From: an uncultured Rhodopila sp.
Lineage (GTDB): Bacteria; Pseudomonadota; Alphaproteobacteria; Acetobacterales; Acetobacteraceae
Assembly: GCF_903915725.1 (NCBI RefSeq)
Contig: NZ_CAIWTY010000084.1
Coordinates: 62,001-126,000 of the forward strand
DNA length: 64,000 nt
Reading direction: 5' to 3'
Below, one piece after another: positions 9,773 through 19,532 of this stretch. The notes under the pieces are model-generated. The model was given only the letters and a program-made list of their open reading frames with translations. It was not told where the DNA came from and did not search any database. Position 1 is the first letter of the stretch; each line of letters begins with the position of its first letter. The translations under genes and the position numbers were made by a program.

Positions 9773-9783
9773 CGCCCTCTCCT

Positions 9784-10005
9784 TTACGACTTGCCGGCGG
9801 AACGAACTTTTTCCGCCTGGATTGTTTTCACGCGAGCGATCTCACGACGAACTTCACGCACCCGGCCGGTGCCTTCCTGCTGGCCGGTGGCCCGCTGGAA
9901 GCGCAGGTTGAACTGCTCCTTGCGCAGGTCCAGCAGCAGGTCCGACAACTGGTCCGGCGTCTTCGCGCGGACGTCGCCAGCCTTGTAGAGAACATTCTTG
10001 GCCAT
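9784..10005 (-). CDS. rpmC: 50S ribosomal protein L29
   Basis: L29 sits at the tunnel exit and is part of the SRP/trigger-factor docking site. The ATG at 10005 gives 73 residues ([24 protein letters not shown]). The conserved helix [35 protein letters not shown] is plain. Its ATG overlaps the rplP TGA by one base. Confidence 0.96.
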   Translation of the reverse strand: MAKNVLYKAGDVRAKTPDQLSDLLLDLRKEQFNLRFQRATGQQEGTGRVREVRREIARVKTIQAEKVRSAGKS

Positions 10006-10421
10006 CAGGCGTCTCCAACCCGCGCAATGAACTTGGTCCGTATCGGCAGCTTCGCCGCCCCAAGCGTCAGAGCCTCGCGCGCCAGTTCCGGCGTCACGCC
10101 GTCGATTTCGAACATGATGCGGCCGGGGGCGACGCGCGCCACCCAGAACTCCGGCGCACCCTTGCCGGAACCCATGCGGACTTCGGCGGGCTTGGTGGAC
10201 ACGGGCACATCCGGAAAGATCCGGATCCACACGCGGCCGGCACGCTTCATCGCGCGGGTGATCGCACGACGAGCCGACTCGATCTGACGGGCGGTGATCC
10301 GCTCCGGCGCCAGGGCCTTGAGGCCGTAGGTGCCGAAATTCAGCGTGGTGCCGCCCTTGGACGCGCCGTGGATGCGGCCCTTGTGCTGCTTGCGATACTT
10401 GGTGCGCTTCGGAGAGAGCAT
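10005..10421 (-). CDS. rplP: 50S ribosomal protein L16
   Basis: L16 organises the A-site tRNA region of 23S rRNA. The 138-residue protein begins [16 protein letters not shown], the classic N-terminus, and contains [16 protein letters not shown]. It is in the standard rpsC-rplP-rpmC order. Confidence 0.98.
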   Translation of the reverse strand: MLSPKRTKYRKQHKGRIHGASKGGTTLNFGTYGLKALAPERITARQIESARRAITRAMKRAGRVWIRIFPDVPVSTKPAEVRMGSGKGAPEFWVARVAPGRIMFEIDGVTPELAREALTLGAAKLPIRTKFIARVGDA

Positions 10422-10439
10422 CTGACTTTACCAATCCAT

Positions 10440-11117
<678 letters not shown>

Positions 11118-11118
11118 C

Positions 11119-11511
11119 TTATGCGGTCTCCTCTTCTTCCTGCGCCCGCTCCGCGACGACGATCTTCAGGTGGCTGAACCACTTTTCGACCCGCGAGGCA
11201 CGGCCACGACCGCGGGCATGGAAGCGGCGCATCACGATGGAGCGGCCGACTTCGGCGCGGGCGACGACCAGGCGATCGACGTCGAGCTGGTGATTGTTCT
11301 CGGCGTTGGCGATGGCGCTTTCCAGCGCCTTCTTCACCTGATCGGCGATGCGGCGCTTGCTGAAGGTCAGCGTCGCGACGGCGCGCTGGGCCGGCAGATT
11401 GCGGATCATCCCGGCGACCAGGTTCAGCTTGCGCGGGCTGACGCGCAGATTGCTGACGATCGCCTGCGCTTCCGTACTGGGGAGGCCACGGTCGTGTTTC
11501 GGCTTGCTCAT
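11119..11511 (-). CDS. rplV: 50S ribosomal protein L22
   Basis: L22 extends a loop into the peptide exit tunnel, and that loop is a macrolide-resistance site. It is 130 residues, with [29 protein letters not shown] and [11 protein letters not shown]. It is packed between rpsS and rpsC with 1-base gaps. Confidence 0.97.
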   Translation of the reverse strand: MSKPKHDRGLPSTEAQAIVSNLRVSPRKLNLVAGMIRNLPAQRAVATLTFSKRRIADQVKKALESAIANAENNHQLDVDRLVVARAEVGRSIVMRRFHARGRGRASRVEKWFSHLKIVVAERAQEEEETA

Positions 11512-11512
11512 G

Positions 11513-11791
11513 TCAGCCGCGCCTCGCCTTCTTGTCAGCGGCGTGGCCGCTGAAGGTGCGTGTCGGCGAGAACTCGCCGAACTTGTGGCCGACCATGTTC
11601 TCGTTGACCTGCACTGGCAGGAACTTGTGGCCGTTATAGACGCCGAACGTCAGGCCGACGAACTGCGGCAGGATCGTCGAGCGGCGCGACCAGATCTTGA
11701 TGATCTCGTTGCGCGACGATGCCTTCGCGGCTTCGGCCTTGGCCAGCAGGTAACCGTCGACGAACGGTCCCTTCCATACGGAACGCGCCAT
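11513..11791 (-). CDS. rpsS: 30S ribosomal protein S19
   Basis: S19 is a 30S head protein that partners S13. It is 92 residues: [26 protein letters not shown]-like [14 protein letters not shown], and the signature [28 protein letters not shown]. It lies 3 bases after rplB. Confidence 0.98.
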   Translation of the reverse strand: MARSVWKGPFVDGYLLAKAEAAKASSRNEIIKIWSRRSTILPQFVGLTFGVYNGHKFLPVQVNENMVGHKFGEFSPTRTFSGHAADKKARRG

Positions 11792-11794
11792 CTC

Positions 11795-12625
11795 TTACTT
11801 ACCCTTGTTACGGCGGCGGATGATCAGGCTGTCCGTCCGCTTGTTGCCGCGAGTCTTGTAGCCCTTGGCCGGCTGACCCCACGGGGAAACCGGGTGACGG
11901 CCACCGGAGCTGCGGCCTTCGCCGCCGCCCAGCGGGTGATCGACCGGGTTCATGACGACACCGCGGTTGTGCGGCCGGAAGCCGAGCCAGCGCGTGCGCC
12001 CGGCCTTGCCGAGCTTCTGGTTCATGTTGTCCGGATTGGACACGGCGCCGACGGAGGCGATGCACTCACCGCGCACCAGGCGTAGTTCGCCGGACTGCAG
12101 CTTGATCTGCGCATAGCCGGCGTCCTTGCCGACGAGCTGGGCATAGGTCCCGGCGGAGCGGGCGATCTTGCCACCGGCGCCGACTTTCATCTCGACGTTG
12201 TGGATGATCGTGCCGACCGGCATCGCGCCGAGAGGCATCGCGTTGCCCGGCTTGATATCGACCTTGGCGCCGGCGATGACCTGGTCGCCAACCTTCAGGC
12301 GCTGCGGCGCCAGGATGTACGACAGCTCGCCATCGGCGTACTTTATCAGCGCGATGAACGCGGTGCGGTTCGGATCGTATTCCAGCCGCTCGACCGTCGC
12401 CGCCACGTCGAACTTGCGGCGCTTGAAATCGACGACGCGGTAGGACTGCTTGTGTCCGCCGCCACGGAACCGGCTGGTGATGCGGCCGTGGTTGTTGCGT
12501 CCGCCATGGCTATGCTGGCCTTCGGTCAGACCCTTGAGGGGCTTGCCCTTCCACAGTTCGGAACGCTCGATCAGCACGGTGCCGCGAAGGCTGGGCGTGA
12601 CTGGATTGAATTGCCTGAGTGCCAT
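11795..12625 (-). CDS. rplB: 50S ribosomal protein L2
   Basis: L2 is essential for the peptidyl-transferase centre and subunit association. It is 276 residues, starting [15 protein letters not shown]. The region with the functionally important His ([21 protein letters not shown]) is intact. The [19 protein letters not shown] block is also typical. Confidence 0.98.
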   Translation of the reverse strand: MALRQFNPVTPSLRGTVLIERSELWKGKPLKGLTEGQHSHGGRNNHGRITSRFRGGGHKQSYRVVDFKRRKFDVAATVERLEYDPNRTAFIALIKYADGELSYILAPQRLKVGDQVIAGAKVDIKPGNAMPLGAMPVGTIIHNVEMKVGAGGKIARSAGTYAQLVGKDAGYAQIKLQSGELRLVRGECIASVGAVSNPDNMNQKLGKAGRTRWLGFRPHNRGVVMNPVDHPLGGGEGRSSGGRHPVSPWGQPAKGYKTRGNKRTDSLIIRRRNKGK

Positions 12626-12637
12626 CTTCCGCGAGCC

Positions 12638-12958
12638 TTATGCGAGGCCGGTGGTGAAATCGATCGCCTGGCCCGGGGCCAAGGTCACGATGGCTTTCTT
12701 GACGTCCGAACGTACGCCCGGCCGTCCCTTGAAGCGCTTGGTCTTGCCCTTTTGGATCAGGGTATTCACAGCCGTGACCTTCACGTTGAACAGTGCCTCG
12801 ACCGCCGCGGCGATTTCGGGCTTGGACGCGTCGATCGAAACCTTGAAGCCGACCTGATTTTGCTCGGACAGGATCGTCATCTTCTCGGTGATCAGCGGCG
12901 AGCGGATGATTGTGTAGATCGCCTCCTTTGACAGAGGCTTCTTCGGGGCGGCGGTCAT
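12638..12958 (-). CDS. rplW: 50S ribosomal protein L23
   Basis: L23 lies at the tunnel exit and is the docking site for trigger factor and SRP. It is 106 residues, with [12 protein letters not shown], a typical L23 core, and [15 protein letters not shown]. The ATG overlaps the rplD stop by 4 bases. Confidence 0.96.
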   Translation of the reverse strand: MTAAPKKPLSKEAIYTIIRSPLITEKMTILSEQNQVGFKVSIDASKPEIAAAVEALFNVKVTAVNTLIQKGKTKRFKGRPGVRSDVKKAIVTLAPGQAIDFTTGLA

Positions 12959-13605
12959 GCGGCTTCTCCGGCGGCTGCGGCAGGTGCCGGGTTCAGGCGC
13001 GCCTTCAGGCTTTCCAGACCGGCCGTGGTGATCGCCAGCACGTCATGGTTCAGGATGTCGTAGACATTCGCCCCGATCGCCGGCAGCACATCCAGCTTGT
13101 GGATATTGCGGCTGGCGCGCAGGAAGCCCTCATCCACGATGCCGCCGTCGATGATCAGCGCTGAGGACCAGCCCAGCGCCTTGACCTTCTTCGCCAGTTC
13201 GCCGGTCTTGCCGGCGGTGACCGCGGCGTCCAGCACCACCAGCTTGGTCTCAGCCAGCTTCTGCGACAGCGCGGAGATCAGGCCGAGGCGGCGGACCTTC
13301 TTGTTCAGGCTGTAGGCGTGCGAACGCACGACCGGGCCGTGGACCACACCGCCGGTGCGGAACTGCGGCGCGCGCAGGCTGCCCTGACGGGCGTTGCCGG
13401 TGCCCTTCTGCTTATAAGGCTTCTTGGTCGTGCCGGAGACTTCCGACAGCCCCTTGACCTTGTGCGTGCCGGCGCGGCGCTTCGACAACTGCCAATGAAC
13501 GACGCGCGCCATGATGTCCGGGCGCGGCGTGATCTTGAAAATGTCGTCCGGCAACTCGGCGCTGCCGGCAGCGGCGTTTTCAAGCGTGATGATATCGACC
13601 TGCAT
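12955..13605 (-). CDS. rplD: 50S ribosomal protein L4
   Basis: L4 lines the peptide tunnel with L22. In E. coli it also autoregulates the S10 operon, and I see no leader evidence for that here. It is 216 residues, with the tunnel loop region [42 protein letters not shown] and the Ala-rich C-terminus. Confidence 0.97.
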   Translation of the reverse strand: MQVDIITLENAAAGSAELPDDIFKITPRPDIMARVVHWQLSKRRAGTHKVKGLSEVSGTTKKPYKQKGTGNARQGSLRAPQFRTGGVVHGPVVRSHAYSLNKKVRRLGLISALSQKLAETKLVVLDAAVTAGKTGELAKKVKALGWSSALIIDGGIVDEGFLRASRNIHKLDVLPAIGANVYDILNHDVLAITTAGLESLKARLNPAPAAAAGEAA

Positions 13606-13616
13606 CTGCCTGTTCC

Positions 13617-14318
13617 TCAGCCCGCCGCGGGGGCGTCAACGAGCGCCGCCGGCCAGGCCGCATCGGCCGGGCGCGCGCGCTTGACCGCATCGCGCACCAG
13701 CACGTAGCCATTCTTGCTGCCCGGCACGGCACCCTTGATCATCACCAGGCCCTTTTCGGCGTCCACGGCAGCCACTTCCACATTCTGGGTGGTGATCCGC
13801 TCGACGCCGAGATGGCCGGCCATCTTCTTGTTCTTGAAGGTCTTGCCCGGATCCTGGCGGTTACCCGTGGACCCCAGCGAACGGTGGCTGACCGACACGC
13901 CGTGCGAGGCTTCAAGACCCGCGAAGTTCCAGCGCTTCATGCCGCCGGCGAAGCCCTTGCCCTTCGAGGTGCCGGTGACATCGACCTTCTGGCCGGCGCT
14001 GAAATGCGCGGCGGACAGGGTCGCGCCCGGCTCAAGCAACGCATCCTCGGCGACGCGGAATTCCACCAGCTTCTGCTTCGGCTCCACCTTCGCCTTGGCG
14101 AAGTGGCCGCGCTGCGGCTGGGTGACGTTCTTCACCTTGGCCTTGCCGTAGCCGATCTGGACAGCGGTGTAGCCGTCCCTTTCCAGAGTGCGCGCGGCCA
14201 CGACCTGGACCTGGTCCAGGAACAGGACGGTGACGGGCACATGCGTGCCGTCATCCTTGAATATCCGGGTCATGCCGAGCTTTTTGGCCAGGAGACCGGT
14301 GCGTAGGGGCTGGGGCAT
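13617..14318 (-). CDS. rplC: 50S ribosomal protein L3
   Basis: L3 is an early assembly protein near the peptidyl-transferase centre. I use the ATG at 14318 ([20 protein letters not shown], 233 aa). Seven upstream in-frame codons overlap the rpsJ end and are not conserved. The signature [13 protein letters not shown] (the usual site of PrmB Gln methylation is nearby) and [18 protein letters not shown] are present. It lies 4 bases after rpsJ. Confidence 0.96.
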   Translation of the reverse strand: MPQPLRTGLLAKKLGMTRIFKDDGTHVPVTVLFLDQVQVVAARTLERDGYTAVQIGYGKAKVKNVTQPQRGHFAKAKVEPKQKLVEFRVAEDALLEPGATLSAAHFSAGQKVDVTGTSKGKGFAGGMKRWNFAGLEASHGVSVSHRSLGSTGNRQDPGKTFKNKKMAGHLGVERITTQNVEVAAVDAEKGLVMIKGAVPGSKNGYVLVRDAVKRARPADAAWPAALVDAPAAG

Positions 14319-14322
14319 GATC

Positions 14323-14631
14323 TTAGATCTTGATCTCAACGTCGACGCCGGCGGCGAGGTCGAGCTTCATCAGCGCGTCCACCGTCTGCGGCGTCGGCTC
14401 CACGATATCGAGCAGGCGGCGATGCGTCCGGATTTCAAACTGCTCGCGGCTTTTCTTGTCGACGTGCGGGGAGCGGTTGACCGTGAACCGTTCAATATGG
14501 GTCGGCAGCGGGATCGGTCCGCGAACCCGGGCACCCGTGCGCTTGGCCGTGTTCACGATCTCCTTCGTGCTGTTGTCCAGCACGCGGTGATCGTAAGCCT
14601 TAAGACGGATGCGGATATTCTGATTGTCCAT
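14323..14631 (-). CDS. rpsJ: 30S ribosomal protein S10
   Basis: S10 acts in the 30S head and, as NusE, in antitermination. It is 102 residues, with [19 protein letters not shown], the loop [14 protein letters not shown] and [20 protein letters not shown]. It is the first gene of the S10 section, 83 bases downstream of tuf and after a hairpin terminator. Confidence 0.98.
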   Translation of the reverse strand: MDNQNIRIRLKAYDHRVLDNSTKEIVNTAKRTGARVRGPIPLPTHIERFTVNRSPHVDKKSREQFEIRTHRRLLDIVEPTPQTVDALMKLDLAAGVDVEIKI

Positions 14632-14663
14632 AGTTCGCTCTCAAGTTCCCCGCCGAAACGAGA

Positions 14664-14703
14664 ACCGGCGCCCTCCCGTCCGACTGAACGGGCGGGCGCC
14701 GGT
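14664..14703 (-). terminator. Hairpin terminator between tuf and rpsJ
   Basis: A long GC stem (ACCGGCGCCC / GGGCGCCGGT, extended by CCCGT/ACGGG with one bulge) around an 8-base loop lies 11 bases after the tuf stop. It is followed on the minus strand by TTCTCGTTT. It probably ends most str-operon transcripts before rpsJ. Confidence 0.6.
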
Positions 14704-14714
14704 ATGTTTCGTCT

Positions 14715-15905
<1,191 letters not shown>

Positions 15906-15954
15906 CGTGCTCTCCGTAGATCCAGCAGCAGATCTTGTAAGTTAAAACCGTTGC

Positions 15955-16431
15955 CTACCAGCGGTAGTGGCTGAAGGCTTTGTTTGCCTCGGCCATCCGA
16001 TGGGTATCTTCACGCTTCTTCACCGCCGAACCGCGATTGTTCACCGCGTCGTGCAGTTCGTTCGACAGGCGGTCCTGCATCGTATGCTCGCCGCGCTTGC
16101 GGGCGGCATCGATGATCCAACGGATCGCCAGAGCCTGGCGGCGCTCCGCCCGGACTTCAACAGGCACCTGGTAGGTGGCGCCACCGACACGGCGTGACCG
16201 CACTTCGACGGCCGGCTTCACGTTGTCCAGCGCCTCATGGAACATGCGCACCGGATCAGCGGCAGCGCCGCCGCGGCGCTTCAGCACGTCCAGGGCATTG
16301 TAGACGATGCCCTCGGCCGCGGACTTCTTGCCGTCGTACATCAGCGCGTTCATGAAACGGCTGATGACGACGTCGCCGAACTTCGCGTCCGGCAGGATTT
16401 CGCGCTTATCGGCGCGGTGACGACGAGACAT
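15955..16431 (-). CDS. rpsG: 30S ribosomal protein S7
   Basis: S7 nucleates 30S head assembly and contacts E-site tRNA. It is 158 residues: [55 protein letters not shown], and the C-terminal [16 protein letters not shown]. It lies 12 bases after rpsL. Confidence 0.98.
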   Translation of the reverse strand: MSRRHRADKREILPDAKFGDVVISRFMNALMYDGKKSAAEGIVYNALDVLKRRGGAAADPVRMFHEALDNVKPAVEVRSRRVGGATYQVPVEVRAERRQALAIRWIIDAARKRGEHTMQDRLSNELHDAVNNRGSAVKKREDTHRMAEANKAFSHYRW

Positions 16432-16443
16432 ACGATCGAGCCC

Positions 16444-16815
16444 TTACTTCGGCCGCTTCGCGCCATACAGCGACCGGCGCTGACGACGCTTCGGGAGGCC
16501 CTGGGTGTCCAGAACGCCACGCAGGATGTGATAGCGAACGCCGGGAAGATCCTTCACGCGTCCGCCGCGGATCAGAACCACCGAATGCTCCTGGAGGTTA
16601 TGGCCCTCACCAGGAATATAGCTCACGACCTCATACCCATTGGTCAGGCGCACCTTGGCGACCTTACGAAGCGCCGAGTTCGGCTTCTTCGGGGTCGTGG
16701 TGTAGACGCGCGTGCAGACGCCGCGCTTCTGCGGGCACCCCTGAAGGGCCGGAACCGAGTTCCGGGTCTTCGGCCGCTCGCGCCCGTGGGCGATAAGCTG
16801 GTTGATGGTCGGCAT
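16444..16815 (-). CDS. rpsL: 30S ribosomal protein S12
   Basis: S12 controls decoding accuracy and is the classic streptomycin target. It is 123 residues. Lys43 (TTPKK) and Lys88 ([11 protein letters not shown]) are the wild-type residues, so the sequence predicts streptomycin sensitivity at this locus. It is the first gene of the str operon and is preceded by a 5' leader of about 200 bases. Confidence 0.98.
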   Translation of the reverse strand: MPTINQLIAHGRERPKTRNSVPALQGCPQKRGVCTRVYTTTPKKPNSALRKVAKVRLTNGYEVVSYIPGEGHNLQEHSVVLIRGGRVKDLPGVRYHILRGVLDTQGLPKRRQRRSLYGAKRPK

Positions 16816-16936
16816 GGACCTCTTTCTCTTTTCCGTTCGCGCTTTACCGGGGTTGCGGTTGGTCGCCAGTTAACAGAACAAGCCCGCCGGCACGGGAGTG
16901 ATCCCATCCAGCGGGGTGACGAGGCAGACGGCCTTA

Positions 16937-16954
16937 GTCCATTCTGAAATGGAC
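16937..16954 (-). promoter_or_regulatory. Perfect hairpin in the rpsL 5' leader
   Basis: GTCCATT and AATGGAC form a perfect 7-bp stem with a 4-base loop about 125 bases upstream of rpsL. It lies within the presumed 5' untranslated leader. It could be a ribosomal-protein leader element or an RNA-stabilising hairpin. There is no U-tract, so it is not an ordinary terminator. Confidence 0.4.
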
Positions 16955-17028
16955 GGCGCCGCATGCGTCTTTTGCCTGCAACCAGCAACCGCACCAAACT
17001 GGAAACCCAGGGTCGGCCGAGGGCGCGA

Positions 17029-17057
17029 TACCTAGAAGCCCGTATGCGGCGAGTCAA
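17029..17057 (-). promoter_or_regulatory. Probable str-operon promoter
   Basis: On the minus strand TTGACT (17057-17052) is followed after 17 bases by TAGGTA (17034-17029). The -35 is near consensus and the -10 is weak but preceded by CT. The GC-rich discriminator that follows suits a growth-rate-controlled promoter. Confidence 0.45.
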
Positions 17058-17189
17058 GCGCCACAATCAGCGAATCGTGCAAACGGGGTCGTGTGTGCGG
17101 TGTAAGCGTCGTTTCTCGCGACAGACGCCATGTTTCCCGCTATCGCTGCGGCGGGAATCGCGGGCCGGTTCTGATTCTGGAGAGACTGT

Positions 17190-18953
17190 ATGTGCGGTAT
17201 TGCTGGCCTGATCCTGTCTTCCGGCGCCGCTCCGCCAGATCCGGCCGTGCTGACGAAGCTGATCAACGCCCTGCACCATCGCGGCCCGGACGGCTCCGGC
17301 CACGCGGTGATGGGCCGCGTCGCGCTGGTGCACAACCGGCTGTCGATCATCGACCTCGTCAGCGGCGACCAGCCGCTGTTCGCCGGCCCGGCGACCCTGG
17401 TGGCGAACGGCGAGATCTATAACTATCGTGAGCTGCGCGCGGCGCTGCCGGGGGTCAGCTTCGCCACCAACAGCGATTGCGAGCCGCCGCTGCATCTGTG
17501 GCTGCGCGACGGGGCGGACTACGCCGGCCAGCTTCGCGGCATGTATGCGATCGCGATCCATGAGCGAATCCGCCGTACCGTGACGCTGAGCCGCGATCCG
17601 TTCGGCATCAAGCCGCTGTATATCGCTCAGGTCCAGGGCGGGCTGGCGTTTGCGTCGGAACCGCAGGCGCTGCTGGAGGCCGGTCTGGTGCGGCGGGCGG
17701 TGCGTCCGGCCGCGGTGGAGGAACTGCTGCAGTTGCAGTTCACCACCGGTGCCGACACCACATTCGATGGCATTCAGCGGGTGCTGCCGGGCGAGACGAT
17801 CACCTGCTCCGACGGCCACATCATCGACCGCCACCGCATCAACCCGATTCCGGCGCTGCCGCCGGAGGAGATCGACGAGGACACCGCGATGCGGCGGCTG
17901 GATGCGGCGCTGCTGGAGAGCGTCGATCTGCATCAGCGCAGCGATGTGCCGTACGGGATGTTCCTGTCCGGCGGTATCGACAGCTCGGTGCTGATCACGC
18001 TGATGGCGCGGCTGAACGACCAGCCGGTGCTGGCTTTTACCGCCGGCTTCGATGCCCCGGGGTCGACGGATGAACGTGACCAGGCCGCTGCGATCGCCAA
18101 GGCTGTCGGCGCGAAGCACGAATCGGTGGAGGTGACCGAGTCGATGGTCTGGCAGCATCTGCCGGAGATCGTCGGCGCGATGGACGATCCGACCATGGAC
18201 TATGCGATCATCCCGTCCTGGTTCCTCGCGCGGCGGGCGCGTCAGGATGTGAAGGTGGTGCTGACCGGTGAGGGCGGCGACGAGATCTTCGGCGGCTACA
18301 AGCGGTATCGCCAAGCCACGCTGCCCTGGTGGCGCGGCGGCAAAACGATGTGGGCAGGCGGCAGCTTCGACCGGGTGCCGGTGTTGCGGGAAAAGCCCAC
18401 GACGTGGCGGGACGGGATGGCGGCGGCGGAGGCCCGGGCGGGCGAGGGTGGACGCTCGGTTCTGCAAGGTGCGCAGGCACTGGATATGACGGACTGGCTG
18501 CCGCACGACCTGCTGCTGAAGCTGGACCGCTGCATGATGGCGCATGGGGTGGAGGGGCGGACTCCGTTCATCGATCCGGGCATCATGGCGGCGGCATACC
18601 GGCTGCCGGACGGGATGAAGCTGCAGGGCAAAATGGGGAAGTGGATCCTGCGCAAGTGGCTGGAGCAGAACTTGCCGGAGTCGCAGCCGTTTGCGCCGAA
18701 GACCGGGTTCACGGTGCCTGTCGGCGCCTGGATCAAGAACCAGGGCACGCGGCTGGGACCGCTGGTGGCGGCGCAGGCGGGGGTGGCGGAGATCGCGCAT
18801 CCGGAGAAGGTGGAGGCGCTGTTTCGCGACATCCGCCGCTGGCGGCACGGGTTCGCGTGCTGGAAGCTGCTGTTCTATGCGCTGTGGCACCGGCGGCATA
18901 TCCAGGGGCTGCAGCCGGTGGGTGATGTGTTCGAGACGCTGTCGGCGCGGTAG
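17190..18953 (+). CDS. asnB: Asparagine synthase (glutamine-hydrolysing)
   Basis: AsnB makes asparagine from aspartate, glutamine and ATP. It is 587 residues. Cys2 right after the initiator Met is the class II amidotransferase nucleophile (MCGIAGL), with RGPDGSG around residue 33, NGEIYNY and DREPFG-like DPFGIKPLY. The synthetase half has the PP-loop FLSGGIDSS near residue 265 and LTGEGGDEIFGGY. GGAGAG precedes the ATG. It stands alone, divergent from the ribosomal cluster. Related aminotransferring family members exist, so the precise substrate is inferred. Confidence 0.88.
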   Translation: MCGIAGLILSSGAAPPDPAVLTKLINALHHRGPDGSGHAVMGRVALVHNRLSIIDLVSGDQPLFAGPATLVANGEIYNYRELRAALPGVSFATNSDCEPPLHLWLRDGADYAGQLRGMYAIAIHERIRRTVTLSRDPFGIKPLYIAQVQGGLAFASEPQALLEAGLVRRAVRPAAVEELLQLQFTTGADTTFDGIQRVLPGETITCSDGHIIDRHRINPIPALPPEEIDEDTAMRRLDAALLESVDLHQRSDVPYGMFLSGGIDSSVLITLMARLNDQPVLAFTAGFDAPGSTDERDQAAAIAKAVGAKHESVEVTESMVWQHLPEIVGAMDDPTMDYAIIPSWFLARRARQDVKVVLTGEGGDEIFGGYKRYRQATLPWWRGGKTMWAGGSFDRVPVLREKPTTWRDGMAAAEARAGEGGRSVLQGAQALDMTDWLPHDLLLKLDRCMMAHGVEGRTPFIDPGIMAAAYRLPDGMKLQGKMGKWILRKWLEQNLPESQPFAPKTGFTVPVGAWIKNQGTRLGPLVAAQAGVAEIAHPEKVEALFRDIRRWRHGFACWKLLFYALWHRRHIQGLQPVGDVFETLSAR

Positions 18954-19053
18954 CGGCGAATTGGGATCAGGAGGCGCTTGACTTGGGCGGCCCATCCGAT
19001 CATTAGGGGCGCCTCGCGACCGGCGTTGTTACCGACGCCGCGATACCGGCGAT

Positions 19054-19129
19054 GGGGCTGTAGCTCAGTTGGGAGAGCGCCTCGTTCGCAATGAGGAGGT
19101 CAGGGGTTCGATTCCCCTCAGCTCCACCA
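19054..19129 (+). tRNA. tRNA-Ala (anticodon CGC)
   Basis: A complete 76-base cloverleaf with encoded CCA. The acceptor stem GGGGCTG/CAGCTCC contains the G3:U70 pair that defines alanine identity. The anticodon loop TTCGCAA reads CGC at 19087-19089, and GGTTCGATTCC is the T-arm. It decodes GCG, a frequent codon in this GC-rich genome. The accessory caspase/Pepco module converges on its 3' end with 11 bases between. Confidence 0.95.
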
Positions 19130-19140
19130 CCATCTCCGGT

Positions 19141-19515
19141 TCAGGCCTTCGCGGGGCTTCGTTTGAAACTCAGCTTGATCCCGCCCTTCCCCTCCAGCTT
19201 GCCACCGCTGCCGAGGATGCTGACCTGGCCTTCGGAACTGACCTCGATCGACAGTTCGACCTGGTCCAGCGAAAGCCCGGTCTCGCCGCGCGCCTGATCG
19301 AACACATCGGTGACGACGGAGGTCAGATTGCCGATCTGCCGCTTGAGGTCTTCGGCGTCGATCTGAACGCGCTGCGTCAGGCTTTTGCGCACCGCCTGCA
19401 CGGCGCTCGATCCGAAGCCGCCGCCGGTATCTTCGGAACCGCGGCCGCCCTCGACGACCTTCACCGTTTCGCTGGTTTCGACATCGGTCACAAACCAAAG
19501 CCCTTGACTGGCCAT
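19141..19515 (-). CDS. Small Pepco-like (CU044_2847-type) protein
   Basis: This 124-residue soluble protein has no signal peptide or membrane segment. The ATG at 19515 (MASQGLWFVTDVET) is chosen over an upstream Met at 19575 that lies inside the caspase gene. It has a beta-strand start, a middle amphipathic helix (LTQRVQIDAEDLKRQIGNLT, with VVTDVFDQA after it), and a C-terminal VELSIEVSSEGQVSILGSGGK..GGIKLSFKR. This pattern resembles the Pepco family (peptidase/caspase co-occurring), which is found beside caspases and trypsins in predicted bacterial conflict systems. It lies 17 bases downstream of a caspase-FGE gene, which supports the assignment. The family name is from memory and needs an HMM check. 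Confidence 0.65.
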   Translation of the reverse strand: MASQGLWFVTDVETSETVKVVEGGRGSEDTGGGFGSSAVQAVRKSLTQRVQIDAEDLKRQIGNLTSVVTDVFDQARGETGLSLDQVELSIEVSSEGQVSILGSGGKLEGKGGIKLSFKRSPAKA

Positions 19516-19532
19516 TTTCCGCGCTCCCTGTC

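Larger units (their letters stand above)
16816..17189. other. Divergent intergenic region rpsL / asnB
   Basis: These 374 bases between two divergent genes hold no credible ORF. They carry the str-operon promoter (17029-17057, minus strand), a perfect leader hairpin (16937-16954), and, just before asnB, an inverted repeat CCCGC/GCGGG around 17138-17156 and the GGAGAG ribosome-binding site. Confidence 0.7.

Noticed and set aside
15906-16443. A hidden fusA fragment between rpsG and tuf
   Set aside because: Only 49 bases separate the genes and no EF-G motif is seen in any frame.
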